A DNA stretch of 64,000 nt from Flavobacterium sp. Leaf82 (GCF_001422725.1 NZ_LMMA01000035.1:124001-188000), one strand, 5' to 3'. Positions 1-7,164 are shown, counted from the first letter of the stretch. Numbers and translations are program-made. The notes: generated by a model not told the origin, from the letters alone.

Positions 1-330
1 CGAAATTAATTCCTTAAAATGAAAAGGTTTAACCAAATAATCATCGGCGCCAGAATCCAGCGCATTTACCTTATCATCAGTATCGCTCAGAGCGCTAAGC
101 ATTAATATAGGAGTATGAATTTTCTTGAAACGCATTAATTTCGTTAGCTGAATACCATCAATTCCCGGAAGCATGATATCCATCAGGATAATATCCCAGG
201 TATTATCCTGAACTAATTCTCTTGCAATCTCACCAGTTTCAGCCAGATGTACCGTAAAATTGTTTTCTTCCAGACCTTTTATAATAAATTCGCTAATGCG
301 TTTATCATCCTCAATGAGTAGAACATTCAT
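1..330 (-). CDS. OmpR/PhoB-family response regulator, receiver domain (partial)
   Basis: Only the first 110 residues lie in the window; the gene runs off the left edge, so the DNA-binding domain is not seen. The visible part is a complete receiver core: acidic cluster E7-D8-D9, phospho-acceptor D51 in an ILMDIMLPG strand, S79 of the switch region and K101 in the LVKPF motif. This is typical of a winged-helix (OmpR/PhoB) regulator that pairs with a membrane histidine kinase. The start is the ATG at 330, giving the usual MNVLLIEDD opening. The partner kinase would be expected to the left, outside the window. The 191 bp between this gene and the next (331-521) hold no gene that I can recognise. 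Confidence 0.88.
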   Translation of the reverse strand, partial: MNVLLIEDDKRISEFIIKGLEENNFTVHLAETGEIARELVQDNTWDIILMDIMLPGIDGIQLTKLMRFKKIHTPILMLSALSDTDDKVNALDSGADDYLVKPFHFKELIS

Positions 331-521
331 ACTTAAAAATCTAAGATTATAATAGTGGTTTTTGTATTGATCAGGAAGTGCTAATAAACTAAAGTTGAAA
401 TTGCCTGATAAATCTTTTTAAAGAGAAACTCAAAAATAGCAATTAATTATTGCAATTGCTGTTAAAATTGAATCTTAGAAAAGAGGAGGTTTAATCAAAC
501 TTATTATAATCTAATATTCAA

Positions 522-1022
522 TCATTTTTTGGATAACGTTTCTAATACCTTTTCCAGATTATCAATACTCATTTTAAAGCCTTCAGAAAAGCCCATTTCG
601 ATCATCTTTTCTAAACGTTCCAGAGATTCATTAAAAATAGCAATATTCACTTTTGTAATGCCGTTTTCTTCGCTAAAAGTATGATCCCAGTCAGAACCCG
701 GCAATTCGCGATTCTCGTCTTTATCAGCAAAAGTATTATACATTTTAAAGTTTGTTTTTGGCGTAATCGAAGTATATTCCTGAACCGCCCAGCGCTCAAG
801 ACCTTCCGGACTTACCATGGCGTAGAATCTTTTTCCGCCAACTTCAAAATTCATATATTTTGTTCTGGATGACCACGGTTTTGGCGCAACCCATTGATCC
901 AGAATTTCCGGTTTTGTAAAAGCGTCCCAAACCAAACCAAGTTCTGCATCAAACTCTCTCGTTATATATACCGTTTTTATGGCTTTGTCAACGGTAAAAT
1001 CAAATTTCAAATCTTTTTTCAT
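522..1022 (-). CDS. SRPBCC / AHSA1-like domain protein
   Basis: A 166-residue cytoplasmic protein of the START-like SRPBCC fold (Activator of Hsp90 ATPase homologue 1 family). Family features visible are the N-terminal ITREFDA strand, the VWDAFTKPEILDQW helix near residues 31-44 and a C-terminal amphipathic helix (GFSEGFKMSIDNLEKVLE). Such proteins form a hydrophobic ligand-binding cavity, and the ligand is usually unknown. The start overlaps the stop of the upstream ArsR gene by 4 bp (1019-1022), so the two are translationally coupled. ArsR-SRPBCC pairs are common in Bacteroidetes and Firmicutes, and the ArsR protein probably controls this gene. No catalytic residue can be assigned. Confidence 0.85.
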   Translation of the reverse strand: MKKDLKFDFTVDKAIKTVYITREFDAELGLVWDAFTKPEILDQWVAPKPWSSRTKYMNFEVGGKRFYAMVSPEGLERWAVQEYTSITPKTNFKMYNTFADKDENRELPGSDWDHTFSEENGITKVNIAIFNESLERLEKMIEMGFSEGFKMSIDNLEKVLETLSKK

Positions 1023-1339
1023 TTTTTCTGATTTTTAAGTGTTAATAGTATTTCGTCAAGCTGATTAAATTTGGTTTCCCAGATCTCCCTAAATTGGTTA
1101 ATCCATTTATCGATCTCTTTCATTTTTTCGATTTCAAGCGAATAATAAATTTCCCTGCCTTGTTGTTCCTGTTTTATCAAGTCACATTCTAAAAGCACCT
1201 TAAGATGTTTAGAAACAGATTGTCTGGTTGTGCTAAAATTCTCTGCAATGGCATTTGGAGTCATTGCATGCATTGCAATCAAGGTAATAATAGATCGCCT
1301 TGTTGGGTTGGCTATTGCCTGAAAAATGTCTCGTCTCAT
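1019..1339 (-). CDS. ArsR-family winged-helix transcriptional regulator
   Basis: A 106-residue HTH regulator. Residues 1-80 form the winged helix: MRRDIFQAIANPTRRSII is the classic ArsR opening, TTRQSVSKHLKVL is the recognition helix, and GREIYYSLE is the wing. No metal-binding ELCVCDL motif is present, so it belongs to the non-metal branch that normally accompanies SRPBCC proteins. It is the first gene of a two-gene operon with the SRPBCC gene (4-bp overlap). A good Bacteroidetes promoter lies 35-66 bp upstream, and the AACCAA repeats within it are a plausible autoregulatory operator. The effector is unknown. Confidence 0.9.
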   Translation of the reverse strand: MRRDIFQAIANPTRRSIITLIAMHAMTPNAIAENFSTTRQSVSKHLKVLLECDLIKQEQQGREIYYSLEIEKMKEIDKWINQFREIWETKFNQLDEILLTLKNQKK

Positions 1340-1609
1340 AATGTTTCGTTTTAATTACGAAGCCAATTGGTTGCGAATATACGTGCAACTATTTGGTTTC
1401 GCAAATTTTTAAGCAATTATTTTAAAAAATAATATATATAAGAACTTTAATTATAGTGTTTTAGAGGTTTATTTCGGATTGGATTGCTAATGAATTTAGA
1501 TATTTAAATTCTATCCAAATGTCTACGAACTCAGGAAAATTCACCTTTAAGTATATTTTGCTTTCTGAAAGACTTTCTGAAAAAGGATTTTTAAAGTTGA
1601 AGTTTTTTT
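1340..1609. other. Intergenic region without a recognisable gene
   Basis: Apart from the arsR promoter, this AT-rich stretch shows no supported coding sequence on either strand. It leads into a dispersed repeat at 1610. Confidence 0.5.
1374..1405 (-). promoter_or_regulatory. Promoter of the arsR-SRPBCC operon, with possible operator
   Basis: Read on the minus strand: TTTG (1405-1402), 20 nt, then TATATTCG (1381-1374), one base off the Bacteroidetes -33/-7 consensus TTTG-N19-TAnnTTTG. Inside and after it is the repeat AACCAA (within GCGAAACCAAATAG and GCAACCAATTGG). This is the kind of spaced repeat an ArsR dimer could occupy to block its own promoter; the operator assignment is inference. 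Confidence 0.5.
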
Positions 1610-1698
1610 AGGAGCTATTTCCCGCTGTACGTTCCAATCTTTTGTGCCGAACACCGGCACAAAAGGATTTCTACTTCCATCGGGGCTAGGACAATAGG
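1610..1698 (+). repeat. Dispersed repeat, copy 1 (second copy at 6445-6533, inverted)
   Basis: About 89 bp starting AGGAGCTATTTCC and ending near GGGCTAGGACAATAGG. The reverse complement of 6445-6533 aligns along its whole length: AGGAGCTATTTCC, then TTCCAATCTTTT, a variable internal hairpin (GTGCC...GGCAC here), AAAAGGATTT, and finally ATCRGGGCTA. The conserved flanks with a compensating hairpin centre suggest a mobile or RNA-structured extragenic element. It contains no ORF. Confidence 0.7.
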
Positions 1699-1786
1699 TT
1701 TCATGAGAGAGATTTGTATTTCATCAAAGAGTATTTTTCATGTTAATCATTTTAATTTTTTATATTTGAGAATAACACTGTATTAA

Positions 1787-1820
1787 TTGTAAGAAAAAGA
1801 AGATTTTTTAGCTATATTTG
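1787..1820 (+). promoter_or_regulatory. Candidate promoter for the structured leader and small gene
   Basis: TATATTTG at 1813-1820 is a perfect TAnnTTTG -7 element; the nearest -33-like TTG is at 1787-1789, with a rather long 23-nt spacer. A second TATATTTG lies at 1761-1768 without a clear -33. Initiation a few bases after 1820 would give a leader of roughly 135 nt containing the structure at 1861-1936. Confidence 0.4.
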
Positions 1821-1860
1821 TTTTTCCTATTATTACGACGTTACGGCTAAATGAAATTTG

Positions 1861-1936
1861 CCCTTGTATTATGTGTACAGTATCGGAAACGACTGTAAAT
1901 GCTGTCGTAAGCATTTAGGACACTAATATACAAGGG
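1861..1936 (+). promoter_or_regulatory. Structured RNA element (predicted three-way junction) in the leader of the 77-aa gene
   Basis: Manual folding gives three helices. P1 pairs CCCTTGTAT (1861-1869) with ATACAAGGG (1928-1936), nine perfect pairs, and continues across a small internal loop with GTGT (1873-1876)/ACAC (1920-1923). P2 pairs ACAGT (1877-1881) with ACTGT (1892-1896) plus CG/CG, closed by a GAAA tetraloop (1886-1889). P3 pairs AAATGC (1897-1902) with GCATTT (1911-1916). The closing strand of P1 is followed by TTTTATTATT, as in an intrinsic terminator. The ATG of the small gene is 28 nt downstream. I do not recognise a known riboswitch class. Confidence 0.5.
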
Positions 1937-1964
1937 TTTTATTATTCCTAATTTTTACGACATT

Positions 1965-2198
1965 ATGAGTGCAAACACAATTTCCAAAGAAGCCCAAATC
2001 AGGCTTATGAATTTTTTCAACAACACAATCGATCCACAAGAAATGGCTAAATCGATAAGGCAAGTAAATTATGTTCTTGCTTTAGGAGCTTTAAGACAAC
2101 ATGCAACCCTGCAAAATGAAATGGACAATTTACAAAACAGCTTTTATTGGCTAAATGAATTAGCTGAGGTTTTAAATCCTTATCTGGATGTAGAATAG
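1965..2198 (+). CDS. Small conserved-looking hypothetical protein (77 aa)
   Basis: A 77-residue, probably all-helical soluble protein with no signal peptide, membrane segment or cysteine. It opens MSANTISKEAQIRLMNFFNN, and the second half is a heptad-like helix (residues 36-70). I do not recognise a family. It is supported as a real gene by the good intrinsic terminator 26 bp after its stop, by normal codon use, and by the promoter and structured leader upstream. Its size and helical nature would suit a small regulatory or adaptor protein, but that is only inference. An overlapping antisense frame (2047-2268) is a shadow. Confidence 0.6.
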   Translation: MSANTISKEAQIRLMNFFNNTIDPQEMAKSIRQVNYVLALGALRQHATLQNEMDNLQNSFYWLNELAEVLNPYLDVE

Positions 2199-2223
2199 AA
2201 TCTTTAGAATTATTAAATAATGT

Positions 2224-2255
2224 AAAAACCTCGATTTTATAAGTCGAGGTTTTTT
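2224..2255 (+). terminator. Rho-independent terminator after the 77-aa gene
   Basis: Hairpin AAAAACCTCGA / TCGAGGTTTTT with a 9-nt loop, running into a T8 tract. It lies 25 bp after the stop at 2198. Confidence 0.85.
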
Positions 2256-2472
2256 TTGTTAAGTACATTATTATTTAGTTTTCATCCTATAAAATAATTA
2301 AGCAATTTGACATCAATCTTATATAATTTTAGTTTATTTTTTCATATGAATTTGAAATTCAATTAATTAACTTTTATTAAAGAAAGGTTTAACATGTTCG
2401 GTTTTCGCTGGCTGTCTGAAATTATTAATTTTAACTAAATCAAAATTAATAACATTTTAAATACTTAAAATT

Positions 2473-3021
2473 ATGAAAAAGAATATAGCCATATTAGCCA
2501 CAGACGGTTTCGAAGAATCAGAATTATCATCGCCAAAAGCTTATCTTGAAGAGCAAGGTTGGAATGCAGATATTATCAGTTTGAAATCAGGAACAATCAA
2601 ATCCTGGAAAGACGGTAATTGGAGCAACGAATACAATGTTGATGTAGTATTAGATCAGGCAAATGAAGCCGATTATGATGCTTTGGTTCTTCCTGGAGGA
2701 GTTATAAATCCTGATTTATTGAGAAGAGAAGAAGCAGCAGTAAATTTTGTACGTTCTTTTTTTGAAAGTAAAAAACCTGTAGCAGCTATTTGTCATGGAC
2801 CACAAATTCTGGTAGATGCAGATGTTTTACAAGGTCGAAAAGTAACTTCGTTTTTCTCAGTTAAAAACGATTTAAAAAATGCCGGAGCCCAATGGGAAGA
2901 CTCAGAAGTAGTCGTAGATAATGGATTAGTAACCAGCCGCAACCCGAATGATTTACCCGCTTTTAATAAAAAAATGGTAGAAGAAATTAAAGAAGGAAAA
3001 CACGAGCGTCAAACAGTGTAA
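2473..3021 (+). CDS. DJ-1/PfpI family protein (class I glutamine amidotransferase-like)
   Basis: A 182-residue cytoplasmic protein, the normal length for the PfpI/YhbO/DJ-1 branch. The N-terminal strand KNIAILATDGFEESEL carries the conserved acidic residue (E14/E15). The nucleophile elbow AAICHGP places the reactive Cys at 107 with His 108. DALVLPGG (residues 69-76) and the terminal RNPNDLPAF motif complete the family signature. Members act as glyoxalase III/protein deglycases or stress chaperones, and older annotations call them intracellular proteases. It is a single gene with its own terminator and follows a 270-bp AT-rich upstream region. The exact activity cannot be told from sequence. 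Confidence 0.92.
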   Translation: MKKNIAILATDGFEESELSSPKAYLEEQGWNADIISLKSGTIKSWKDGNWSNEYNVDVVLDQANEADYDALVLPGGVINPDLLRREEAAVNFVRSFFESKKPVAAICHGPQILVDADVLQGRKVTSFFSVKNDLKNAGAQWEDSEVVVDNGLVTSRNPNDLPAFNKKMVEEIKEGKHERQTV

Positions 3022-3050
3022 AAAGATATTTTTATTTATCAAGTTACAAA

Positions 3051-3085
3051 AAATGCAAGATCAATTTTGGTCTTGCATTTTTTTT
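3051..3085 (+). terminator. Rho-independent terminator after the PfpI-family gene
   Basis: Hairpin AAATGCAAGA / TCTTGCATTT with a 10-nt loop followed by a T-rich tail; 30 bp downstream of the stop. Confidence 0.85.
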
Positions 3086-3109
3086 GTTTTTGCCAGTTTA
3101 ATTATTTAT

Positions 3110-3214
3110 GCTGTGTGAAGTCTCCTGAATTCATACACGTTACAATGAGACATTGCAAATCTAGATAGGAATGGAATATAGGGATGTGTACAAAGTCGGG
3201 AGACTTAGCACAGC
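3110..3214. repeat. 105-bp element with 16-bp terminal inverted repeats
   Basis: The left end GCTGTGTGAAGTCTCC and the right end GGAGACTTAGCACAGC are inverted copies of each other (14 of 16 positions). They bracket about 73 bp without an ORF. The layout is that of a MITE-like or palindromic extragenic element. No other copy was recognised in the window, and no clear target duplication is visible. Confidence 0.6.
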
Positions 3215-3304
3215 TTGGTTTTAGATAGATGCATTTTTGGTTTGTAAATTATATTGTAGTTGTATTTACTATTTTTCTTATGTTTGTTGCACCAAAAATA
3301 TACT

Positions 3305-4248
3305 ATGACAATAGCCGATTTAATTAAAGATTTTATTGATTCTACCAAAGAGAGATTAAAAACTCCAATATCAGGTGCATTTTTATGGTCTTTTATAGTT
3401 TATAATTGGAGACCAATTTTTTTGTTAATTTTTTCAGATACTTCTATTGAAAACAAGATCGTAGTAATTAATTATGAATATTGTTCTTTTTGGGCAATAT
3501 TTTGGCCTTTAGTTATTGCAACATTTTATACCTTATTAATTCCTAAAATCATGTTACTTATTGATATCGATTAGCTCCCACTAAAAATGAAAGAGTTACA
3601 AAACGTTATCAAGCGAAAAAACATGAAGTTAAAGAAAAAACTAGTGTTGCTAAGGAAGAATTTTTGTTAAAAAGTGAAGAATCTGGAAATCAAACAATAC
3701 AAGAATTTATGAGCCAAATAGATGCTCTTAAAGAAAACAATAATAGTTTACAGGATAGTATTAAACAAATTAACGAATCAAATAAAGTTACGGTGGATGG
3801 TCTTAATAATTCACTTAAAGTTGCAAAAGAAGCTATGTCTGAAAAGGAAACTCAAATTACTAGATTAAGAAGAATAAATGAAATTGTATATGAGAATGGA
3901 TCTAATATTCATATACAAGATGACGATGTATTGGAATATAAAAGTCTTGTCAAAAGAATTTTAAATAATTCAAAACTTGAAAAAGAGTTGCTTTCTAATG
4001 TTTTAAAAATTTCAGATACTTTATCAACAAAGGATTTTATAACTATTGAAAAAATTAAGGTTAATACTAAGAATGAAATATTGGTTGGTGATCTGGATGA
4101 TTTTCAAGCATTAGACAATTTATATATTAAATCTGTAGTTGCACGAATAATATCTCATAACAAAGTTACTTATCTTTTTACTGAAGCTGGAGATATAATT
4201 TATAATATGTTTTTAACCAAAGTAAAAGTATCGCAGCAAAAGCTTTAA
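3305..4248 (+). pseudogene. Frameshifted membrane/coiled-coil protein gene
   Basis: Two pieces read as one broken gene. The first, from ATG 3305 to TAG at 3572-3574 (MTIADLIKDFIDSTKERLKT...), has two hydrophobic segments (about residues 25-40 and 62-85) and stops right after the second. The second, in the next frame, has no good start: reading is open from 3565 (RLAPTKNERVTKRYQAKKHEVKE) to 4248, and continues as a long coiled coil (about 60 residues rich in K, E, N and S) and a mixed C-terminal domain. A single-base loss around 3560-3575 would explain the break and restore a protein of about 314 residues. The family is not recognised. A genuine decay, a sequencing error or a programmed shift cannot be told apart here. 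Confidence 0.6.
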
Positions 4249-4563
4249 AAACAAATAAATAACCTTTTTTATGGATAGAGTTCTTTTTTGTTCATATTTG
4301 GAATGCTCTAGCCGGTCTGTAGATTTGTGAAATAAAGGTTATATTAAATACTCTTTAATCACTCTCAGTATTTCCTTAATATTTGAGACATCATTAGTTC
4401 CATGCTGACTTACTCTGCTGGCGCGAGCATCTTATTCGTGCGCTCAATCTACATCAATAAAGCTAATTTTCATGAAGTAAATATCTTTTCAATAGACTAT
4501 TTTTTATTTAGAATAGGTTACTAGTCATATGTTCACGAGCGAGACGCTCGCGCCAGCAGGGGA
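4249..4563. repeat. Inverted-repeat pair (GCTGGCGCGAGC family) in an otherwise empty gap
   Basis: CTGCTGGCGCGAGC at 4415-4428 and its exact reverse complement GCTCGCGCCAGCAG at 4546-4559 lie 117 bp apart, with further partial symmetry inside (GCATCTTATTCGTGCGC versus GTTCACGAGCGAGACGC). The GC-rich arms stand out against AT-rich surroundings. A degenerate relative (GCTTGCTGGCATGAGC) occurs at 5613-5628. The right arm ends 4 bp before the stop codon of the neighbouring minus-strand gene. No gene is seen in the gap. Confidence 0.7.
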
Positions 4564-5541
4564 TTATAATTCATTCACTGTTTTTCTTACTTCATCATAT
4601 CTAAATGTTATATGATGTTTTTTTACATTCAATATTGTATCATTATTTTCATCAATTGATCCATATACAAAAACGTACAACCCTACATTAATGTCATTTA
4701 ATTGATCTTTTAAATCTGTAAGTGCTTTGTTAAATAGTACGTTATAGTTGTTTTTTAGCCTTGATAAAACCCATTTAGACATTGATTTTTTATCAATTTT
4801 TATTGAATAATTTGAATAACTCTGCATTGAGTTTTTTGATTCATCATTATCTTTAAATCCAAGTAACTTAAAAAAAACGCTGTCGGGATATTTATCAAAA
4901 ACATCTTGATTTACTTCTGATAATCTTATTCTGCCATAAAATATTCTATCATTTTGCAAACTTGATGGATCCGTATGATTTTCTATACGTTTGAAAAAAT
5001 ATCTATATTGGATTTTATTACCATTTATTTCGATTTGAACATCCCTATTGTATGGAAATCCTAAATACCAATCAACTATTCGATCGATGCTTTGAACTCT
5101 GTTTTTTTTATCAAATCTGAGGTTTTCACCATCAAACTCATACACTTTAGTTATCCCTCCAAGACCAGTTATTCCCTCATCATCATTATTTTTTGCTTGT
5201 GATGTTTTTTTTTCTTCTGCTTTACTATCATCTTCATTCAAATTAAAAACTGAAGGATAACCAATTTTCTTAATCTCTGTTTTATTTAATTTTCCACCTT
5301 TGCCTTTTATATAGAGATCATTTAAAATTGCGTATTCGCAAGTTTCGATATGTTCTTGAGTTCTATATTTTTTAAAATGAGGCTTTCTATGATTTCTTTT
5401 TTTTATACAACTTGGTGCCATTCGCACGGAACATTTTTCGTCAATACAAACAAATTCGAGTTCTTTATAGTTTGGATAAAGTTTAAGTAGAGTATCAGCC
5501 ATAACAATTTCTTGAGTACTAACAATTCTTGCTCTATTCAT
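4564..5541 (-). CDS. Hypothetical protein with N-terminal CoiA-like Cys/His zinc cluster
   Basis: A 325-residue soluble protein without signal peptide. Residues 30-70 carry C32-x4-C37-x7-C45, then H51, H55, H64-x3-C68 in the pattern C..C...(basic)..PHF...H...C. This resembles the zinc ribbon at the N-terminus of CoiA-type and related nuclease-associated proteins. A charged, low-complexity linker (about residues 95-125) leads to a C-terminal domain of about 200 residues with alternating strands that I do not recognise; no nuclease motif can be identified in it. It stands alone between palindromic repeats, has very AT-rich codon use, and looks like an accessory gene. A nucleic-acid role is possible but unproven. 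Confidence 0.6.
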   Translation of the reverse strand: MNRARIVSTQEIVMADTLLKLYPNYKELEFVCIDEKCSVRMAPSCIKKRNHRKPHFKKYRTQEHIETCEYAILNDLYIKGKGGKLNKTEIKKIGYPSVFNLNEDDSKAEEKKTSQAKNNDDEGITGLGGITKVYEFDGENLRFDKKNRVQSIDRIVDWYLGFPYNRDVQIEINGNKIQYRYFFKRIENHTDPSSLQNDRIFYGRIRLSEVNQDVFDKYPDSVFFKLLGFKDNDESKNSMQSYSNYSIKIDKKSMSKWVLSRLKNNYNVLFNKALTDLKDQLNDINVGLYVFVYGSIDENNDTILNVKKHHITFRYDEVRKTVNEL

Positions 5542-5586
5542 AATTCAAAAATTTAGTTGGTTTTTTACATAAAATCTAATTTGTAA

Positions 5587-5680
5587 ATTTGCATATATGC
5601 AAGATAAATCTCCGCTTGCTGGCATGAGCTTGTCGTTTATGAATGGAATCTTATCTTGCCAAAAAGATTTGCATACTTAG
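5587..5680. repeat. Imperfect palindrome between two minus-strand genes
   Basis: AAATTTGCATATATGCAAGAT on the left is mirrored by ATCTTATCTTGCC and AAGATTTGCATA on the right. The centre holds GCTTGCTGGCATGAGC, a degenerate copy of the arms at 4415 and 4546. It is probably a decayed member of the same extragenic repeat family. Confidence 0.45.
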
Positions 5681-5723
5681 TCATAGAAATAAATTATTAT
5701 TTGCAATCAAATAATTATATAAA

Positions 5724-6269
5724 TTATTTAATTTTCTTAAGAACGGTAAGCAATTTTGGAATTTTGTCAACTTGTGTTTCTGTCCAGAAAGTATAGTTCA
5801 AAATCTTATCGTCGTCATAACTATTTAGTTTGATGCTAATTCTTCGATCTTTTTCATAAATAAAATATGACAAGGTCATTTCTTTAGCTTTAAAAATAAA
5901 CTCGGAAGATTTGTCTTTGAATTTTAAGTCTAAATTTGGAATTACGTTATCTTCTACAATACTTATAAATTCTTCAATTTCATCAATTCCAATCCAAGCC
6001 GTCTTACGAACATCCGGATTCTTAATATACATATCCAATTGCAAAGCATTAGTTTTTGTACCTGATTTTAAATCAATAACTTCTATTGGATAAAAAATTA
6101 CAGATTCTCCTATTCCTGATCTAAACTCTGCGGTTGTATTCCAGTCTTTATTAATTCTTGTAAATTGTGTTTTATCAATTAATATTCGAGTTGATGATTC
6201 GATATTTTCTTTTTGAGAATAAGTTAAAAACGTTCCAAGAAGTAAAATTATTGATAATAGATTTTTCAT
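5724..6269 (-). CDS. Small secreted or periplasmic hypothetical protein
   Basis: A 181-residue protein that begins with a clear signal peptide (MKNLLSIILLLGTFLTYSQ, cleavage near residue 19). The mature part is about 160 residues of mixed strands with no cysteine and no motif I recognise. It includes TAWIGIDEIEEFISIVED and a late segment rich in charged residues and strands. It stands alone, upstream (on the minus strand) of the CoiA-like gene and separated from it by an imperfect palindrome; the two need not be co-transcribed. Function unknown. Confidence 0.65.
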   Translation of the reverse strand: MKNLLSIILLLGTFLTYSQKENIESSTRILIDKTQFTRINKDWNTTAEFRSGIGESVIFYPIEVIDLKSGTKTNALQLDMYIKNPDVRKTAWIGIDEIEEFISIVEDNVIPNLDLKFKDKSSEFIFKAKEMTLSYFIYEKDRRISIKLNSYDDDKILNYTFWTETQVDKIPKLLTVLKKIK

Positions 6270-6444
6270 ATTTATTTCCTTTTAGTTATTCAATACAAAT
6301 ATTGCAATTAATAATCAGGCACTTTACGGAAATCCATAATCCGTAAAAAAAAATATTTTGAACAAGTATAACAATGAATAAAAATTAAATACCCCGTAAT
6401 TATACGTGTTTTTATTTCCTTGGAAATTAAATATGTGATGAAGA

Positions 6445-6533
6445 CCTGATTTTTAGCCCTGATAGAAGGGAAAATCCTTTTTTATTGTTTTTCACAATAA
6501 AAAAGATTGGAATGATAGCAGGAAATAGCTCCT
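6445..6533 (-). repeat. Dispersed repeat, copy 2 (see 1610-1698)
   Basis: It reads on the minus strand AGGAGCTATTTCC...TTCCAATCTTTT, then a hairpin TTTTTTATTGTG / CACAATAAAAAA-like centre, AAGGATTTT and ATCAGGGCTA. The flanks match copy 1, while the hairpin arms differ in sequence but keep their pairing. Confidence 0.7.
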
Positions 6534-6591
6534 TAAAAAATCTAAGAGTTTTCATTTAAGTAAAAGTTTAAAAGAATATAACCGCAAAGTC

Positions 6592-6693
6592 TGTCATTTC
6601 GGGGAACGAGAAATCTTTGCAACTAACTCCGCATGTAAAATCGCCAATCTTTGTCGAGCTACTTGCGAGGATTTCTCCTGCGTCGAAATGACA
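6592..6693. repeat. 102-bp palindromic element, copy A
   Basis: It begins TGTCATTTCG and ends CGAAATGACA, with the inverted symmetry continuing inward (GAACGAGAAATC versus GATTTCTCCTGC). The length is identical to copy C at 20182-20283, and the centres are closely related (AATCGCCAATCTTTGTCGAGC here). No ORF. Confidence 0.8.
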
Positions 6694-6833
6694 ATATTGG
6701 GTTACTTTGCGATTCAAGGGATTAATCCCGAAGCCTCGGGACCTTGTTACAAAATGAATCATTAGAACGTAATTTTATAGAGAGTTCCGGAGGAACGTAC
6801 TATATTGTAGGGATGGATTTTAATCCATTCTAC

Positions 6834-6896
6834 GCATGCAAAATCGTCAATCTTTGTCGAGCTTCTCGCGAAGATTTCTCGTGCCTCGAAATGACA
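6834..6896. repeat. Partial copy B of the 102-bp palindromic element
   Basis: It matches the centre and right arm of copy A, from GCATGCAAAATCG to CTCGAAATGACA. The left arm is missing or replaced. Confidence 0.7.
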
Positions 6897-6968
6897 AAAA
6901 AATGCTTAATCGTTACTAAAAAAACTTTGTGTCTTAGCGCCTTCGTAGCAAAAACAAAAGCATTAAAA

Positions 6969-7000
6969 AAAGGACGATACTATATCAAGTATCGTCCTTT
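6969..7000 (-). terminator. Rho-independent terminator (minus strand), distal
   Basis: A perfect 12-bp stem AAAGGACGATAC / GTATCGTCCTTT with an 8-nt loop. On the minus strand it runs into T tracts, so it would act as a second stop for transcripts leaving the efflux operon. Confidence 0.75.
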
Positions 7001-7122
7001 AAGGTGAATTTAATTCACATTCTAAAATTAGATTTCAGAATGCCGCATTAAGCGTACAGTTTTTGGTAATCACTAAAAATGAAGACTAAACGCAGGTTAT
7101 TAATGCCGATATAGTATGAAAA

Positions 7123-7144
7123 CAGTCTAATTTTTATTAGACTG
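7123..7144 (-). terminator. Rho-independent terminator of the RND efflux operon
   Basis: A 9-bp stem CAGTCTAAT / ATTAGACTG followed on the minus strand by TTTTC, 21 bp after the adaptor stop codon. Confidence 0.75.
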
Positions 7145-7164
7145 TATTGAATACATAATCGGTA

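Larger units (their letters stand above)
6270..7164. other. 895-bp gene-free region filled with repeats and terminators
   Basis: No credible gene is seen. Open frames around 6568-6762 and 6744-7007 consist largely of repeat sequence. The region holds the second copy of the 89-bp dispersed repeat, one full and one partial copy of a 102-bp palindromic element, and two terminators facing the RND efflux operon; each is listed separately. Confidence 0.7.

Noticed and set aside
1861..1936. tRNA gene, because the fold has several short hairpins
   Set aside because: No CCA-proximal acceptor pattern, no TTCRANT T-loop and no anticodon-arm geometry; it has three helices, not a cloverleaf.
2047..2268. 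Minus-strand open frame of 73 codons opposite the 77-aa gene
   Set aside because: It overlaps the better-supported plus-strand gene and reads through its terminator hairpin.
6568..7007. Two overlapping open frames of 64 and 87 codons on opposite strands
   Set aside because: They are built mainly of the 102-bp palindromic element and its flanks and contain no family signal; open by chance within repeats.
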